DNA of 64,000 bases from Streptomyces sp. NBC_01217 (GCF_035994185.1 NZ_CP108538.1:4875501-4939500), one strand, 5' to 3'; shown: positions 8,744-17,752, counted from the stretch's first letter. The notes: a model not told the origin generated them from the sequence alone. Numbers and translations: made by a program.

Positions 8744-9313
8744 GTGCGCCAGCTGCCCGCCCCCGTCCGATGGGCGGCCGTCATCGCAGTGACGGTCGCC
8801 GCGTCCACAGGCTGCATGAGTGTCGGCGACGACGGAGCGAAACCGTCGACGTCGCCGTCGTCAGGGCCGGAGGGGAGCTCGGCCGGGCCGGACGGCGGCA
8901 CCGTGGCGGGCACGGGCGGCGCCCGCACCGGCGGGGGCGGTGCCGAGGCGCACTCCGAGCGGGAGACGCCCGAATCGCCGGGGGCGAGCGGCTCCGCCCG
9001 TCCTTCGGGCTCGCCGGGCGGTGTACGCCCCGGCGTGATCCCGGGTGAGCCGGGGCCGACGGGCGGCGGCGGGCTGCCCGTGCCCTCGGTCGCGCCGCCG
9101 GGGCCCGGGGTGCCGCAGCAGCCCGAATCCCCGCCGCCGTCCGAGCCGGCCACTCCCGAGCCGCCCGCCTCGCCCGATCCGGAGCCCTCGGAGCCGTCGC
9201 CGCAGCCGTCCTCCTCGCCGGCGGCTCAGCTCCGCAGCCATGCGATGGCCGCGCCGGAGGAGCCGGTGATGCTGCGGACGCCGGACGCATCACCGCAGGT
9301 GGGGCCGGTATAG
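8744..9313 (+). CDS. Pro/Ser/Glu-rich lipoprotein
   Basis: A 189-residue protein starting at GTG 8744, with GGAGG (8732-8736) 7 nt upstream. The N-terminus has a short basic stretch and a hydrophobic core, then lipobox ASTGC, so the Cys should be lipidated. The rest is almost entirely low-complexity Pro, Ser, Gly and Glu, resembling a cell-wall-spanning spacer without a globular domain. No function can be assigned. It ends about 200 bp before the DEAD-box helicase gene. Confidence 0.7.
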   Translation: MRQLPAPVRWAAVIAVTVAASTGCMSVGDDGAKPSTSPSSGPEGSSAGPDGGTVAGTGGARTGGGGAEAHSERETPESPGASGSARPSGSPGGVRPGVIPGEPGPTGGGGLPVPSVAPPGPGVPQQPESPPPSEPATPEPPASPDPEPSEPSPQPSSSPAAQLRSHAMAAPEEPVMLRTPDASPQVGPV

Positions 9314-9511
9314 CGGAGGGCAGTTTGCGCAATGTGGGGGGGAGTGCGTATGGTGGCAGATCGTTTGATCCCATTGCCCGGCGCCGAAACAGAAGCGCGC
9401 CGTGTGGCGCGTACTCTCCCTTGCCGTGGCTGGACCGCATTGAGGCGGTCGAAATTGCGAATCACGGAGTTACGGGCGCGTGCCGAGACTCCGGAAGGTT
9501 TCGCATTTCGC

Positions 9512-11773
9512 ATGTCCAATTTCAGCTCTGACAACACCGTCATGCCCGAGAACGACGAGATTGCCACCGACGCCGAGGCCGTAGTGGCCGAGGCCGCCGC
9601 GGTGTCCGAGTCGACCGAGACGGTCGACTCCACCGAGGCCACCACCGACTCCGACACCACCTCCGCCGCAGCCGAGGCCTCTGACGACGCCGACGCCGCC
9701 GAGGAGGCCGAGGACGCCGAGCCGACCGTCTCCTTCGCCGATCTGGGCCTGCCCGAGGGCATCGTCCGCAAGCTCGCGCAGAACGGTGTGACCGCGCCCT
9801 TCCCGATCCAGGCCGCGACCATCCCGGACGCCCTGGCCGGCAAGGACATCCTGGGCCGCGGCCGTACCGGCTCCGGCAAGACCCTCTCCTTCGGTCTGCC
9901 GACCCTGGCCACGCTGGCCGGCGGCCACACCGACAAGAAGAAGCCCCGCGCGGTCATCCTCACCCCGACCCGTGAGCTCGCGATGCAGGTCGCGGACGCG
10001 CTGCAGCCGTACGGCGACGTGCTCGGCCTGAAGATGAAGGTCGTCTGCGGCGGTACGTCGATGGGCAACCAGATCTACGCGCTGGAGCGCGGTGTCGACG
10101 TCCTCGTCGCCACCCCGGGCCGGCTGCGCGACATCATCAACCGGGGCGCCTGCTCCCTGGAGAACGTCCAGGTCGCCGTCCTCGACGAGGCCGACCAGAT
10201 GTCCGACCTGGGCTTCCTGCCCGAGGTCACCGAGCTGCTCGACCAGGTTCCGGTCGGCGGTCAGCGCATGCTCTTCTCCGCCACGATGGAGAACGAGATC
10301 GGCACGCTGGTCAAGCGCTACCTGAACAACCCGGTGAGCCACGAGGTCGACAGCGCCCAGGGCAACGTCACGACCATGTCGCACCACGTCCTCGTCGTGA
10401 AGCCGAAGGACAAGGCGCCGGTCACCTCCGCCATCGCCGCGCGCAAGGGCCGCACGATCATCTTCGTCCGTACCCAGCTGGGAGCGGACCGCATCGCCGA
10501 GCAGCTCATCGAGTCGGGCGTGAAGGCGGACGCGCTGCACGGCGGCATGACGCAGGGCGCCCGTACCCGCGTTCTTGAGGACTTCAAGAAGGGTTACGTC
10601 AACGCGCTCGTCGCGACCGACGTCGCCGCCCGCGGTATCCACGTCGACGGCATCGACCTGGTCCTGAACGTGGACCCGGCCGGTGACCACAAGGACTACC
10701 TGCACCGCTCGGGCCGTACCGCCCGGGCCGGCAAGTCCGGTGTCGTCGTCTCGCTGGCGCTGCCGCACCAGCGCCGCCAGATCTTCCGCCTGATGGAGGA
10801 CGCGGGCGTCGACGCCTCCCGCCACATCGTGCAGGGCGCGGGTGTCTTCGAGCCGGAGGTCGCCGAGATCACCGGTGCCCGTTCGCTGACCGAGGTCCAG
10901 GCCGACTCCGCGAACAACGCCGCCAAGCAGGCGGAGCGCGAGGTCGCCGACCTGACCAAGCAGCTGGAGCGTGTCCAGCGCCGCGCCGGTGAGCTGCGCG
11001 AGGAGGCCGATCGCCTGGTCGCCCGTGCCGCGCGCGAGCGGGGCGACGACCCGGAGCTGGCGGTGGCCGAGGCCGCCGCCGAGGCGGAGGCCGCGATCGA
11101 GGCCGCCGTGTCCGTGCCCGAGCAGCCCGCTGCCCGTGACGAGCGTCGCGACGACCGCGGCAACTTCGAGCGCCGGGACAACCGCGGCGGCGACCGTGGC
11201 GGTTACCGCGGTGGCAACGACCGTCGTGATGACCGTCGTGACGACCGCGGTGGTGACCGTGGTGGTTTCCAGCGTCGTGACGACCGTCCGGCCGGTGGTT
11301 TCCGCCGTGACAACGACCGTCCGTCCTTCAGCCGCGACCGTCGTGACGACCGCGGTGGTGACCGTGGTGGTTTCCAGCGTCGTGACGACCGTCCGGCCGG
11401 TGGTTTCCGCCGTGACAACGACCGTCCCTCCTTCAACCGCGACCGTCGTGACGACCGGCCCTCGGGCGGCTTCCGCTCCAACGACCGTCGTGACGACCGC
11501 GGTGGCCGTTCCTTCGACCGCCGTGACAACGACCGTCCGGCGTTCAACCGCGACCGTCGTGACGAGCGCCCGTCGGGCGGCTTCCGCTCCGGCGGCAGCG
11601 ACCGTCCGTTCAACCGCGACCGTCGTGACGACCGTCCCTCCGGCGGCTTCCGCTCCGGTGGCGGCGACCGTCCGACCGGCCGCCGCGACGACCACCGTGG
11701 CACCGGTACCGGCACCAACACCGGTTCCTTCGGCCGCCGTGACGACAAGCCGCGCTGGAAGCGCAACGGCTGA
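9512..11773 (+). CDS. DEAD-box RNA helicase with RG/RD-rich repeat tail
   Basis: A 753-residue ATP-dependent RNA helicase. An acidic Glu/Asp/Ser/Thr-rich N-terminus (about 70 residues) precedes the core: Q-motif GVTAPFPIQAATIPDAL, Walker A GRGRTGSGKT, PTREL, TPGRL, box VLDEADQM, SAT and motif VI HRSGRTARAGK. A coiled region (AEREVADLTKQLERVQRRAG) then leads to an Arg/Asp/Gly tail of about 210 residues built from repeats such as RRDDRGGDRGG and RDNDRPSF. It is related to CsdA/DeaD and RhlE helicases that unwind structured mRNA or rRNA. The ATG at 9512 lies 14 nt after GGAAGG, which is long; ATG 9542 is possible. The long leader (9314-9511) may be regulatory. Confidence 0.92.
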   Translation: MSNFSSDNTVMPENDEIATDAEAVVAEAAAVSESTETVDSTEATTDSDTTSAAAEASDDADAAEEAEDAEPTVSFADLGLPEGIVRKLAQNGVTAPFPIQAATIPDALAGKDILGRGRTGSGKTLSFGLPTLATLAGGHTDKKKPRAVILTPTRELAMQVADALQPYGDVLGLKMKVVCGGTSMGNQIYALERGVDVLVATPGRLRDIINRGACSLENVQVAVLDEADQMSDLGFLPEVTELLDQVPVGGQRMLFSATMENEIGTLVKRYLNNPVSHEVDSAQGNVTTMSHHVLVVKPKDKAPVTSAIAARKGRTIIFVRTQLGADRIAEQLIESGVKADALHGGMTQGARTRVLEDFKKGYVNALVATDVAARGIHVDGIDLVLNVDPAGDHKDYLHRSGRTARAGKSGVVVSLALPHQRRQIFRLMEDAGVDASRHIVQGAGVFEPEVAEITGARSLTEVQADSANNAAKQAEREVADLTKQLERVQRRAGELREEADRLVARAARERGDDPELAVAEAAAEAEAAIEAAVSVPEQPAARDERRDDRGNFERRDNRGGDRGGYRGGNDRRDDRRDDRGGDRGGFQRRDDRPAGGFRRDNDRPSFSRDRRDDRGGDRGGFQRRDDRPAGGFRRDNDRPSFNRDRRDDRPSGGFRSNDRRDDRGGRSFDRRDNDRPAFNRDRRDERPSGGFRSGGSDRPFNRDRRDDRPSGGFRSGGGDRPTGRRDDHRGTGTGTNTGSFGRRDDKPRWKRNG
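11231..11440 (+). repeat. 105-bp tandem duplication in the helicase tail
   Basis: Two near-identical 105-bp units (11231-11335 and 11336-11440) encode 35-residue repeats of the RG/RD-rich tail. They differ at a few bases near the 3' end. A third, shorter relative continues to about 11700. Confidence 0.9.
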
Positions 11774-11819
11774 ACACGCTGAAGCGGACCCGCTGAAGGT
11801 CTGCTGAGGTTCTTCGGAG

Positions 11820-11848
11820 GCGGGCCCGCTCTTGACGAGCGGGCCCGC
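11820..11848 (+). terminator. Hairpin terminator of the DEAD-box helicase gene
   Basis: A perfect 12-bp GC-rich stem (11820-11831 with 11837-11848) with a 5-nt loop, followed by TTTCC, lies 47 bp past the stop codon. Confidence 0.85.
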
Positions 11849-12023
11849 TTTCCGTCTTCTACGGCGATGTGCCGGCCCGTCACATCTGCAAGGGGATCTT
11901 CCGACACGGATGTTTCGCGTCGGGTACGGGCCGGGGCAGGCTCCTTTCGGGGCCCGGCATGTTTTCCCAGTCGTAACCATGGCGACCGCATGCGTGCTCC
12001 GGCGCGAGGGCATCGCTGGGGAC

Positions 12024-13565
12024 ATGACAAAAGACACCGGCGAGGACAGGCGGCCGACGGGCGTTTCCGACGAGGAACGTCTCGCGCAGCTCGGGTACAC
12101 ACAGACGCTGGCCCGGCGTATGTCGGCGTTCTCCAACTACGCCGTCTCGTTCACGATCATCTCGGTGCTCTCCGGCTGTCTCACGCTCTACCTCTTCGGC
12201 ATGAACACGGGCGGCCCCGCCGTCATCACGTGGGGCTGGGTCGGAGTCGGCCTGATGACGCTGTTCGTCGGCCTGGCGATGGCCGAGATCTGTTCGGCGT
12301 ACCCGACCTCCGCCGGTCTCTACTTCTGGGCCCACCGGCTGGCCCCGCCGCGCTCGGCGGCGGCCTGGGCCTGGTTCACGGGCTGGTTCAACGTCCTCGG
12401 CCAGGTCGCCGTCACCGCCGGGATCGACTTCGGGGCGGCGTCCTTCCTGGGCGCGTATCTGAACCTCCAGTTCGGATTCGAGGTCACGCCCACCCGTACG
12501 ATCCTGCTCTTCGCCGCGATCCTGCTGGTGCACGGTCTGCTCAACACCTTCGGTGTGGGGATCGTCGCGGTCCTGAACAGCGTGAGCGTGTGGTGGCACG
12601 TCCTCGGCGTCGCCGTCATCGTCGGCGCGCTGACCTTCGTGCCGGACTCGCATCAGTCGGCGTCGTTCGTCTTCACCGAGTTCGTGAACAACACCGGCTG
12701 GGGCAACGGCTTCTACGTCGTGATGATCGGTCTGCTGATGGCCCAGTACACCTTCACCGGCTACGACGCCTCCGCCCATATGACGGAGGAGACCCACGAC
12801 GCGGCCACGGCGGGCCCGCGCGGCATCGTCCAGTCGATCTGGACGTCCTGGATCGCCGGCTTCGTCCTCCTGCTCGGCTTCACGTTCGCCATCCAGTCGT
12901 ACGACGGAGCGCTGAACTCCCCGACCGGCGCCCCGCCCGCCCAGATCCTCCTGGACGCCCTCGGCGCGACCACCGGCAAGTTTCTGCTGCTGATCGTGAT
13001 CGGCGCCCAGCTCTTCTGCGGCATGGCGTCCGTGACCGCCAACAGCCGCATGATCTACGCCTTCTCCCGCGACGGTGCCCTGCCCTTCTCCCGCCTCTGG
13101 CACACCGTCAGCCCGCGCACCCGCACCCCCGTGGCCGCGGTCTGGCTCGCCGCCATCGGCGCCCTGGCCCTGGGCCTCCCGTATCTGATCAACGTCACGG
13201 CGTACGCGGCGGTGACCTCGATCGCCGTGATCGGCCTGTACATCGCCTACGTCATCCCCACCCTGCTCCGCCTGCTCCGGGGCGACGACTTCACCCCGGG
13301 CCCCTGGCACCTGGGCCGCTGGTCCCGCCCGATCGGCATCGTCGCGGTGGCCTGGGTCGTGGTCATCACGGTGCTCTTCATGCTGCCGCAGGTCTCGCCG
13401 GTCACCTGGGAGACGTTCAACTACGCCCCCATCGCGGTCCTGGTGGTCCTCGGCTTCGCGGCGACATGGTGGCTGGCCTCCGCCCGCCACTGGTTCCTCA
13501 ACCCGGATCACACACGCACGACCACCCCCGACGCTCCTGCCCGAACCCCCTCCCACACCCCTTGA
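12024..13565 (+). CDS. APC-superfamily amino acid permease
   Basis: A 513-residue integral membrane protein with about 12 hydrophobic segments. It resembles the amino acid/choline/GABA permease group: YPTSAGLYFWAHRLAPPR in the TM2-3 region and a late MIYAFSRDGALPFSRL loop. It would import an amino acid or amine by H+ or Na+ symport; the substrate cannot be inferred. ATG 12024 follows CTGGGGAC. An upstream ATG (11979) lacks a Shine-Dalgarno. The gene is monocistronic and ends about 80 bp before tRNA-Lys. Confidence 0.88.
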   Translation: MTKDTGEDRRPTGVSDEERLAQLGYTQTLARRMSAFSNYAVSFTIISVLSGCLTLYLFGMNTGGPAVITWGWVGVGLMTLFVGLAMAEICSAYPTSAGLYFWAHRLAPPRSAAAWAWFTGWFNVLGQVAVTAGIDFGAASFLGAYLNLQFGFEVTPTRTILLFAAILLVHGLLNTFGVGIVAVLNSVSVWWHVLGVAVIVGALTFVPDSHQSASFVFTEFVNNTGWGNGFYVVMIGLLMAQYTFTGYDASAHMTEETHDAATAGPRGIVQSIWTSWIAGFVLLLGFTFAIQSYDGALNSPTGAPPAQILLDALGATTGKFLLLIVIGAQLFCGMASVTANSRMIYAFSRDGALPFSRLWHTVSPRTRTPVAAVWLAAIGALALGLPYLINVTAYAAVTSIAVIGLYIAYVIPTLLRLLRGDDFTPGPWHLGRWSRPIGIVAVAWVVVITVLFMLPQVSPVTWETFNYAPIAVLVVLGFAATWWLASARHWFLNPDHTRTTTPDAPARTPSHTP

Positions 13566-13646
13566 TCCGAGCGCGACCGGGCCCGGCAACCAATACCCGA
13601 TCGGCGGCCGGGCCCCGGCGGGCTATGCTCAGGGGTGATTCGCCGA

Positions 13647-13719
13647 GGGCCGTTAGCTCAATTGGCAGAGCAGCGGACTTTTAATCCGTTGGTTGTGGGT
13701 TCGAGTCCCACACGGCCTA
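13647..13719 (+). tRNA. tRNA-Lys (TTT), integration target
   Basis: A cloverleaf with 5' GGGCCGT and 3' ACGGCCT, anticodon loop CTTTTAA (TTT) and T-arm GTGGG/CCCAC. The tRNA is complete. Its 3' 45 nt lie in a 46-bp sequence repeated at 37626-37671, so this gene is the attachment site of the 24-kb element and is restored by attL. Confidence 0.96.
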
Positions 13720-13720
13720 C
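13675..13720. repeat. attL, left attachment site
   Basis: 46 bp covering the anticodon arm to the 3' end of tRNA-Lys, identical to 37626-37671. The base before it (13674 C versus 37625 G) and the bases after it differ, so the repeat ends are sharp. Confidence 0.93.
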
Positions 13721-13759
13721 TGTCGGCAGGGAGGGGAAACCCCCTCTGACCTGCTACTT

Positions 13760-13793
13760 AGCGTCCCGATCGGTTTCATCCGGTCGGGGCGCT
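13760..13793 (+). terminator. Element-borne terminator behind tRNA-Lys
   Basis: A 14-bp stem (13760-13773 with 13780-13793, two G-U pairs) and a 6-nt loop are followed by TCGTCTTT. It lies just inside the element and overlaps the 3' end of the integrase gene, so the element supplies the tRNA with a new terminator. Confidence 0.7.
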
Positions 13794-13811
13794 TCGTCTT
13801 TCCCGGCCTCT

Positions 13812-13836
13812 TGCGTGAGCGATGCGTGAGCGGACG
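13812..13836. repeat. 25-bp repeat near the left end (copy 1)
   Basis: A 25-bp sequence with an internal GCGTGAGC/GCGTGAGC duplication, identical to 37492-37516. This copy lies in the integrase 3' end. It may be an arm-type integrase site or a relic. Confidence 0.8.
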
Positions 13837-14619
13837 GCCCGACAGCAGGCGCTACGGAGGGGGCTTTACGAGCACGTGGCACCAGAGCAGCGGCGGCTTC
13901 TGCGGCAGCTTTGTCGACCTCGGGCAGCAGGCTCGTGTACGTGTCCGAGGTCAGCGTGATCGTGGAGTGGCGCAGCGTCTCCTTGATCGTGTGCAGATCG
14001 CGCCCCCGCCGTGGGTGAGGGTGGCCGCGACGTGACGCAGATCGCGCAGGGTGATGGGCGGCAGGTCGGTGGTGGCGAGGATGCGTCGGAACGTCTCGGA
14101 GACCGTCTCAGGGTGCAACCAGGAGCCGTCTTCGCGAGTGAAGACCTTGCCAGTCTCGTTCCAAGCGGTGCCCCACTTTTCCCGGGCGTTCAGCATGGCC
14201 GTGTGGTGCTCTCGCAGGAGAGCGACGTTGACGCTGTCCAGAGCGATCGTGCCGGCGCTGCCGTCCGTCTTGGGGGCGGACTCGTACGGATCCCAGCCGT
14301 CGACCACGATCTCTTTGGCCGGTGTGATGAGGCCGGCGTTCAGGTCGACGTCGGTCCAGTTCTGGCCAACGGCTTCGCCTCGGCGGAGACCGCGGGTGCC
14401 TACGAGGTGGAAGAGCGTGTAGAGCCGGTCGGCTTCGGCTGCGTCCAGGAACGTTCCGAACTGCGCTGGCGTCCAGACCATCACTGGTGAAGGAAGCTCA
14501 GTGCGTTGTGGCAAAGGGAGTCCCTGTTCGATGAGCAGGGGCTTCTTCGTGTGCGGGGTGTGATCGTGGAGGGGTAGGGGCAGGCAGCGGGCGGCTTGTT
14601 GTTGATCGAGGAGGTTGTG

Positions 14620-15186
14620 ATGCCGTCGGTGCTGGGGTTGATGGAGCGGCGTGAGGCGCGGGCGAGGCAGGAGCTGGAGTCCTGGACGGAGGTCCTCGAG
14701 CAGGCTCAGGCGGAGGTGGATGCCGCGCGGGAGCGGGTCGAGCGGGCCCGGGTGGGGTGTGAGGAGCTGGTGTCGGTGCTGGCCGAGGAGAGCGCGGTGG
14801 ATACGCCGGTTTCTGTGCTGTCTGGTGGTGAGGTGGCTGCCGCTGGGGGACCGAACGGTTCAGGCCCGGTGCATGGTGGGCGGCCGCCGGTGTGGCGGCC
14901 GGGCATCGGTGAGGAGGTGCTCAGCGGCGTGTATCGGGAGGTGTTCGCCGCGGTGGTGGCCGCTTCGGGGCCGGTGAACGGGGTGGAGCTGACCCGGGCG
15001 GTGGGCCGGGAGGCGGAGATCAAGAACGAGGTGGAGAAGATCCGTCACCGTGCCTATGTGCTGGAGAAGCGGGGCTGGCTGCTGCGGGCGGAGGACGGGC
15101 GGTTCACGCCGGCGCCGGGAGCAGTCGCTCGGGACGCTTCTCCGGCCAGCGCGGAGCGTCTGCGGCCAGGCGCCTCGACAGCCTGA
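14620..15186 (+). CDS. IS-borne coiled-coil/winged-helix passenger protein
   Basis: A 188-residue protein. Residues 1-60 are a predicted coiled coil rich in Arg, Glu and Ala, beginning MPSVLGLMERREARARQELE. A Gly/Pro linker follows, then a helical domain from about residue 100 (YREVFAAVVAASGPVNGVEL) ending HRAYVLEKRGWLLRAEDGRF, which resembles a winged helix. ATG 14620 has GAGGAGG (14608-14614) 5 nt upstream. The 3' end overlaps the transposase 3' end by 83 bp, antisense. I recall similar proteins beside Streptomyces transposases; a role in IS or host regulation is only a guess. Confidence 0.75.
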   Translation: MPSVLGLMERREARARQELESWTEVLEQAQAEVDAARERVERARVGCEELVSVLAEESAVDTPVSVLSGGEVAAAGGPNGSGPVHGGRPPVWRPGIGEEVLSGVYREVFAAVVAASGPVNGVELTRAVGREAEIKNEVEKIRHRAYVLEKRGWLLRAEDGRFTPAPGAVARDASPASAERLRPGASTA

Positions 15187-16060
15187 TCACGGCGGCCCAC
15201 CACACCATCTGCTGGTGGTGATCGGGGCGGCGTTCGTGGTCGCGGTTGAGGCGGCGTGAGCGGGAGAGCCAGCTCAGCGTTCGCTCCACCACCCACCTGC
15301 GGGCCAGTACGACAAATCCGCGTTGTCCGTCGGACCGGCGCACGACCTCGATCCGCACCCCGTGGCGGGCGAACGCCTTCGCCAGCGCCGGACCCTGGCA
15401 GGCGCTGTCGACCCACACCAGCTTCAGCAGCCGGCCCGGCTGTTCCATGAATGCCTCCAGCAGCGCCGGGGCGGCCTTGGAGTCATGCACATCCGCTGTG
15501 GTCACGGTGACCTCCAGGAGCAGGCCCTCTGTGTCGGTCAGGATGTGGCGCTTGCGGCCGTCACATGACTTGCCCCCGTCGTATCCGCGACTGTCCTCAC
15601 CGACGGTTTCGGAGGCGTCCACCGACTGACTGTCGATGATCCCCCCACTGGGCTCGGCGTTGCGGCCCGTGCGTTCCCTCGCCGAGCGTCGCAGGCGTTC
15701 GTACAGCTCACGCACGTAGTCGTAGGACCGCCAGCGGCGGAAGAAATCGTAGACCGCCCGCCAGTACGGGAAGTCGACCGGCAGAGCCGTCCACTTCACA
15801 CCGTTGTCGACGAGGTAGCGCACCGCGTCGAGCATCTCGCGATGGCAAAACGCCTCCGGACGCCCGCCCCGCTTCAGGAGCCAGGCCGGCACCGGCATCA
15901 CGGAGCGGACCTCGGCCCACTCCGCGTCCGTCATGTCACTCGGATAGCAGCCTGCCCGCCGCCCCGCAGCGATCGAACCGAACCGGTGCACGTAGCAGTC
16001 ACACCCAAGGGTGACCGCAGTGGACGCAGGCACAGCAGAGATGGTCAACTCGTCCGACAA
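15104..16060 (-). CDS. IS5-type DDE transposase
   Basis: A 318-residue transposase. The N-terminal helical domain includes MTDAEWAEVRSVMPVPAW and the segment VKWTALPVDFPYWRAVYDFF. DDE landmarks are IIDSQSV (first Asp), VWVDSACQG (second Asp) and the Y/R-x-E block RWVVERTLSWLSRSRRLNRD (Glu). Start TTG 16060 is chosen because AAGGAGG lies 5 nt upstream; an ATG at 16096 would add 12 residues without a better site. The reading frame is intact, so the IS may be active. Confidence 0.92.
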   Translation of the reverse strand: MSDELTISAVPASTAVTLGCDCYVHRFGSIAAGRRAGCYPSDMTDAEWAEVRSVMPVPAWLLKRGGRPEAFCHREMLDAVRYLVDNGVKWTALPVDFPYWRAVYDFFRRWRSYDYVRELYERLRRSARERTGRNAEPSGGIIDSQSVDASETVGEDSRGYDGGKSCDGRKRHILTDTEGLLLEVTVTTADVHDSKAAPALLEAFMEQPGRLLKLVWVDSACQGPALAKAFARHGVRIEVVRRSDGQRGFVVLARRWVVERTLSWLSRSRRLNRDHERRPDHHQQMVWWAAVIRLSRRLAADAPRWPEKRPERLLPAPA

Positions 16061-17071
16061 CGGGCCTCCTTGCTCGTGACCGGCCTCAACAACCACGTCA
16101 CTACCAAGGGGCCCGTTTCTCTATGCCCACGACCGCACCGGCATCTCTGTCCGAATGATCACCCGCACCGCGGGCTTCGAACGAGATCCGGTTTGCCACA
16201 ACGCACTCACCCGTGGCACGCCAGCGTTCCACTCGCTGTTCGGTCCAGAGCAGAGGCTTCGGGCGCTTGCCGGACTCCAGCTCGACGTGGGAGGCCGGGT
16301 TGAAGGTGATGTACTGCTGGGCGATCGCCGCGTTCAACGCCGCTCGCAGCGTGCGCCGGATGCTCTGCTGCGTCGCTGGTCCGGTGATTTTCCGGAACGG
16401 CCTCATCTCGGCGAGCTTTGCCCGCTCGCTGGCGAGCCGTGCCCGTTCGGCTGCGACGGGGCGGCCGGGCTTGCTGGGCTTGCACCTGGCGATCTGCTCG
16501 CGCCGTTCGAGGTTCTCCGCCTGGATCACCTCGTTGGCGTCGGCTATGCCGTCGTACATCTCCACCAGGTGGCCGACGTTGAGACGGTCGAGGCGGACAT
16601 GGCCGATGCGAGGCTTCAGATGGACGCGGATGTGCGAGGCGTATCCGTTGAGCGTCGTCTTCCGTGACTTCTTCGAGGAAAGCCACTGATCGAGCCATTC
16701 GGCTACAGTCCGCCGGCCGATCAAGTCCAAGCCCGCCCTGAAGCGCCTGCGGGTGTCCTCGATGCCGGGCAACGGAGTTTTCTCGTCCGCGACCTGTTCG
16801 AGCAGGGCCGCTATGCGGGCGAGATCGTGAGCGTCGTCCGAATCGGCGATGGAGATCAGAGCCCGTACGTGGTCCAGATCTGTCTGTGCGGCTTTCAGCG
16901 TCGCGTAGCCAGCTCGGTTGAAGGAACGGCGGGTGCCGTCCTCGCGGGGCGGGAGTTCCTGGCGTATGGAGTAGGAGCCGTGCTTTCGGCCGGCGAGCTT
17001 AGGGCACTTTTTGCCGAGAGGCTTGCCGGTCTTGGGGTCGCGGCAGTAGCAGCGGCGGTGGGTGGAGCCCT

Positions 17072-17752
17072 TCAAGGGCGTTCCTCCGTAGTGATATCAG
17101 GGGCCCATTCGGGCGGGTCGACGTCGTGGAGTGCGGCTGGGAGGTCGGGTGGGATGGCTCCGTCGTCGAGGAGCTCCCGGCGGAGGTAACGGAGCTTGTA
17201 CTTGGCGGAGATGGCCTGGTCGGCGTACGCACTCCGCTTGCGTTCGGCTTCTTCCTGCTGAGCGCGGCTGGTTGCCGTCCTGGCCGCGAACCGCGCCTGC
17301 TCTTGTTCGTCGAGGGCGGCCAGGGCGGTGCGCACGAGACTGGCGTGGGCTTCGAAGTCGGGGACCAGGCCAGCGTCGTGTCCGGGGACTTCCTGTTCTC
17401 CGGTGAAGCGCCGCAGAGCGTCCCAGGTCGGCACGAGGCTCTGGAAGGGGAGTTCCTGGGTCCGGTCGACGTAGCCGACCGGGAAGACCAGGCAGGCCGG
17501 ATACGTCTCCAACGCAGCGGCCAGGACGAGGACGTCCACCAGCGGGAGGCTGGCCCGGCGTCCCGACTCCATGTTGGCGATCACGTTGCGCGGAATGGGA
17601 TGCCCGAGTTCTTCGCACCGGTCGGCCAGGTCCTGCGCGCTCCATCCCATCTCCTTCCTTCTCCGGCGGACTTCTCCGGCCACGTTGGCCTGGACCCGGT
17701 CCACCCACTCCGGGAAGTCGTCCTCTTCATCATCGAAACTGCGTTGTGTCAT
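17072..17752 (-). CDS. XRE-family regulator of the element
   Basis: A 226-residue protein with an N-terminal helix-turn-helix (residues about 20-75: AGEVRRRRKEMGWSAQDLAD, then NVIANMESGRRASLPLVDVL) and a helical C-terminal half rich in Glu, Arg and Ala. Its stop overlaps the integrase start (17075) by 4 bp, so it probably controls and is coupled with integrase expression. It is divergent from the Xis-like gene. No Shine-Dalgarno precedes the ATG, and a TAATGT box lies upstream, so the message may be leaderless. Confidence 0.85.
   Translation of the reverse strand: MTQRSFDDEEDDFPEWVDRVQANVAGEVRRRRKEMGWSAQDLADRCEELGHPIPRNVIANMESGRRASLPLVDVLVLAAALETYPACLVFPVGYVDRTQELPFQSLVPTWDALRRFTGEQEVPGHDAGLVPDFEAHASLVRTALAALDEQEQARFAARTATSRAQQEEAERKRSAYADQAISAKYKLRYLRRELLDDGAIPPDLPAALHDVDPPEWAPDITTEERP

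Larger units (their letters stand above)
14501..16206. mobile_element. IS5-family-like insertion sequence with passenger gene
   Basis: A 1706-bp element with 15-bp perfect terminal inverted repeats (GTGCGTTGTGGCAAA at 14501-14515 and its complement ending at 16206). It is flanked by a 3-bp direct repeat TCA (14498-14500 and 16207-16209), matching the TNA target of IS1031-type IS5 elements. It carries a leftward DDE transposase and a rightward passenger gene. It sits in the integrase gene. Confidence 0.93.
13754..17075 (-). pseudogene. int: Tyrosine integrase, split by an IS and frameshifted
   Basis: The N-terminal part (17075 down to 16207) starts MKGSTHRRCYCRDPKTGKPL and includes the SAM-like core-binding domain ending WTEQRVERWRATGE. 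The IS at 14501-16206 interrupts it. The C-terminal part resumes at 14500 with LPSPVMVWTPAQFGTFLDAA, has the catalytic Arg in RGLRRGEAVG and the box TLRDLRHVAATL. Near 14001-14010 one base is missing in a C-run. The conserved end (RHST with catalytic His, then SDTYTSLLPEV with the nucleophile Tyr) is in another frame and ends at TAG 13754-13756. Deleting the IS and one 3-bp repeat restores the frame at the IS site, so the IS is the cause there. The gene overlaps the XRE stop by 4 bp. Confidence 0.9.

Noticed and set aside
9470..12136. Leftward open frame over the RG-rich helicase
   Set aside because: Low-complexity mirror of the repeat tail; no start or domain.
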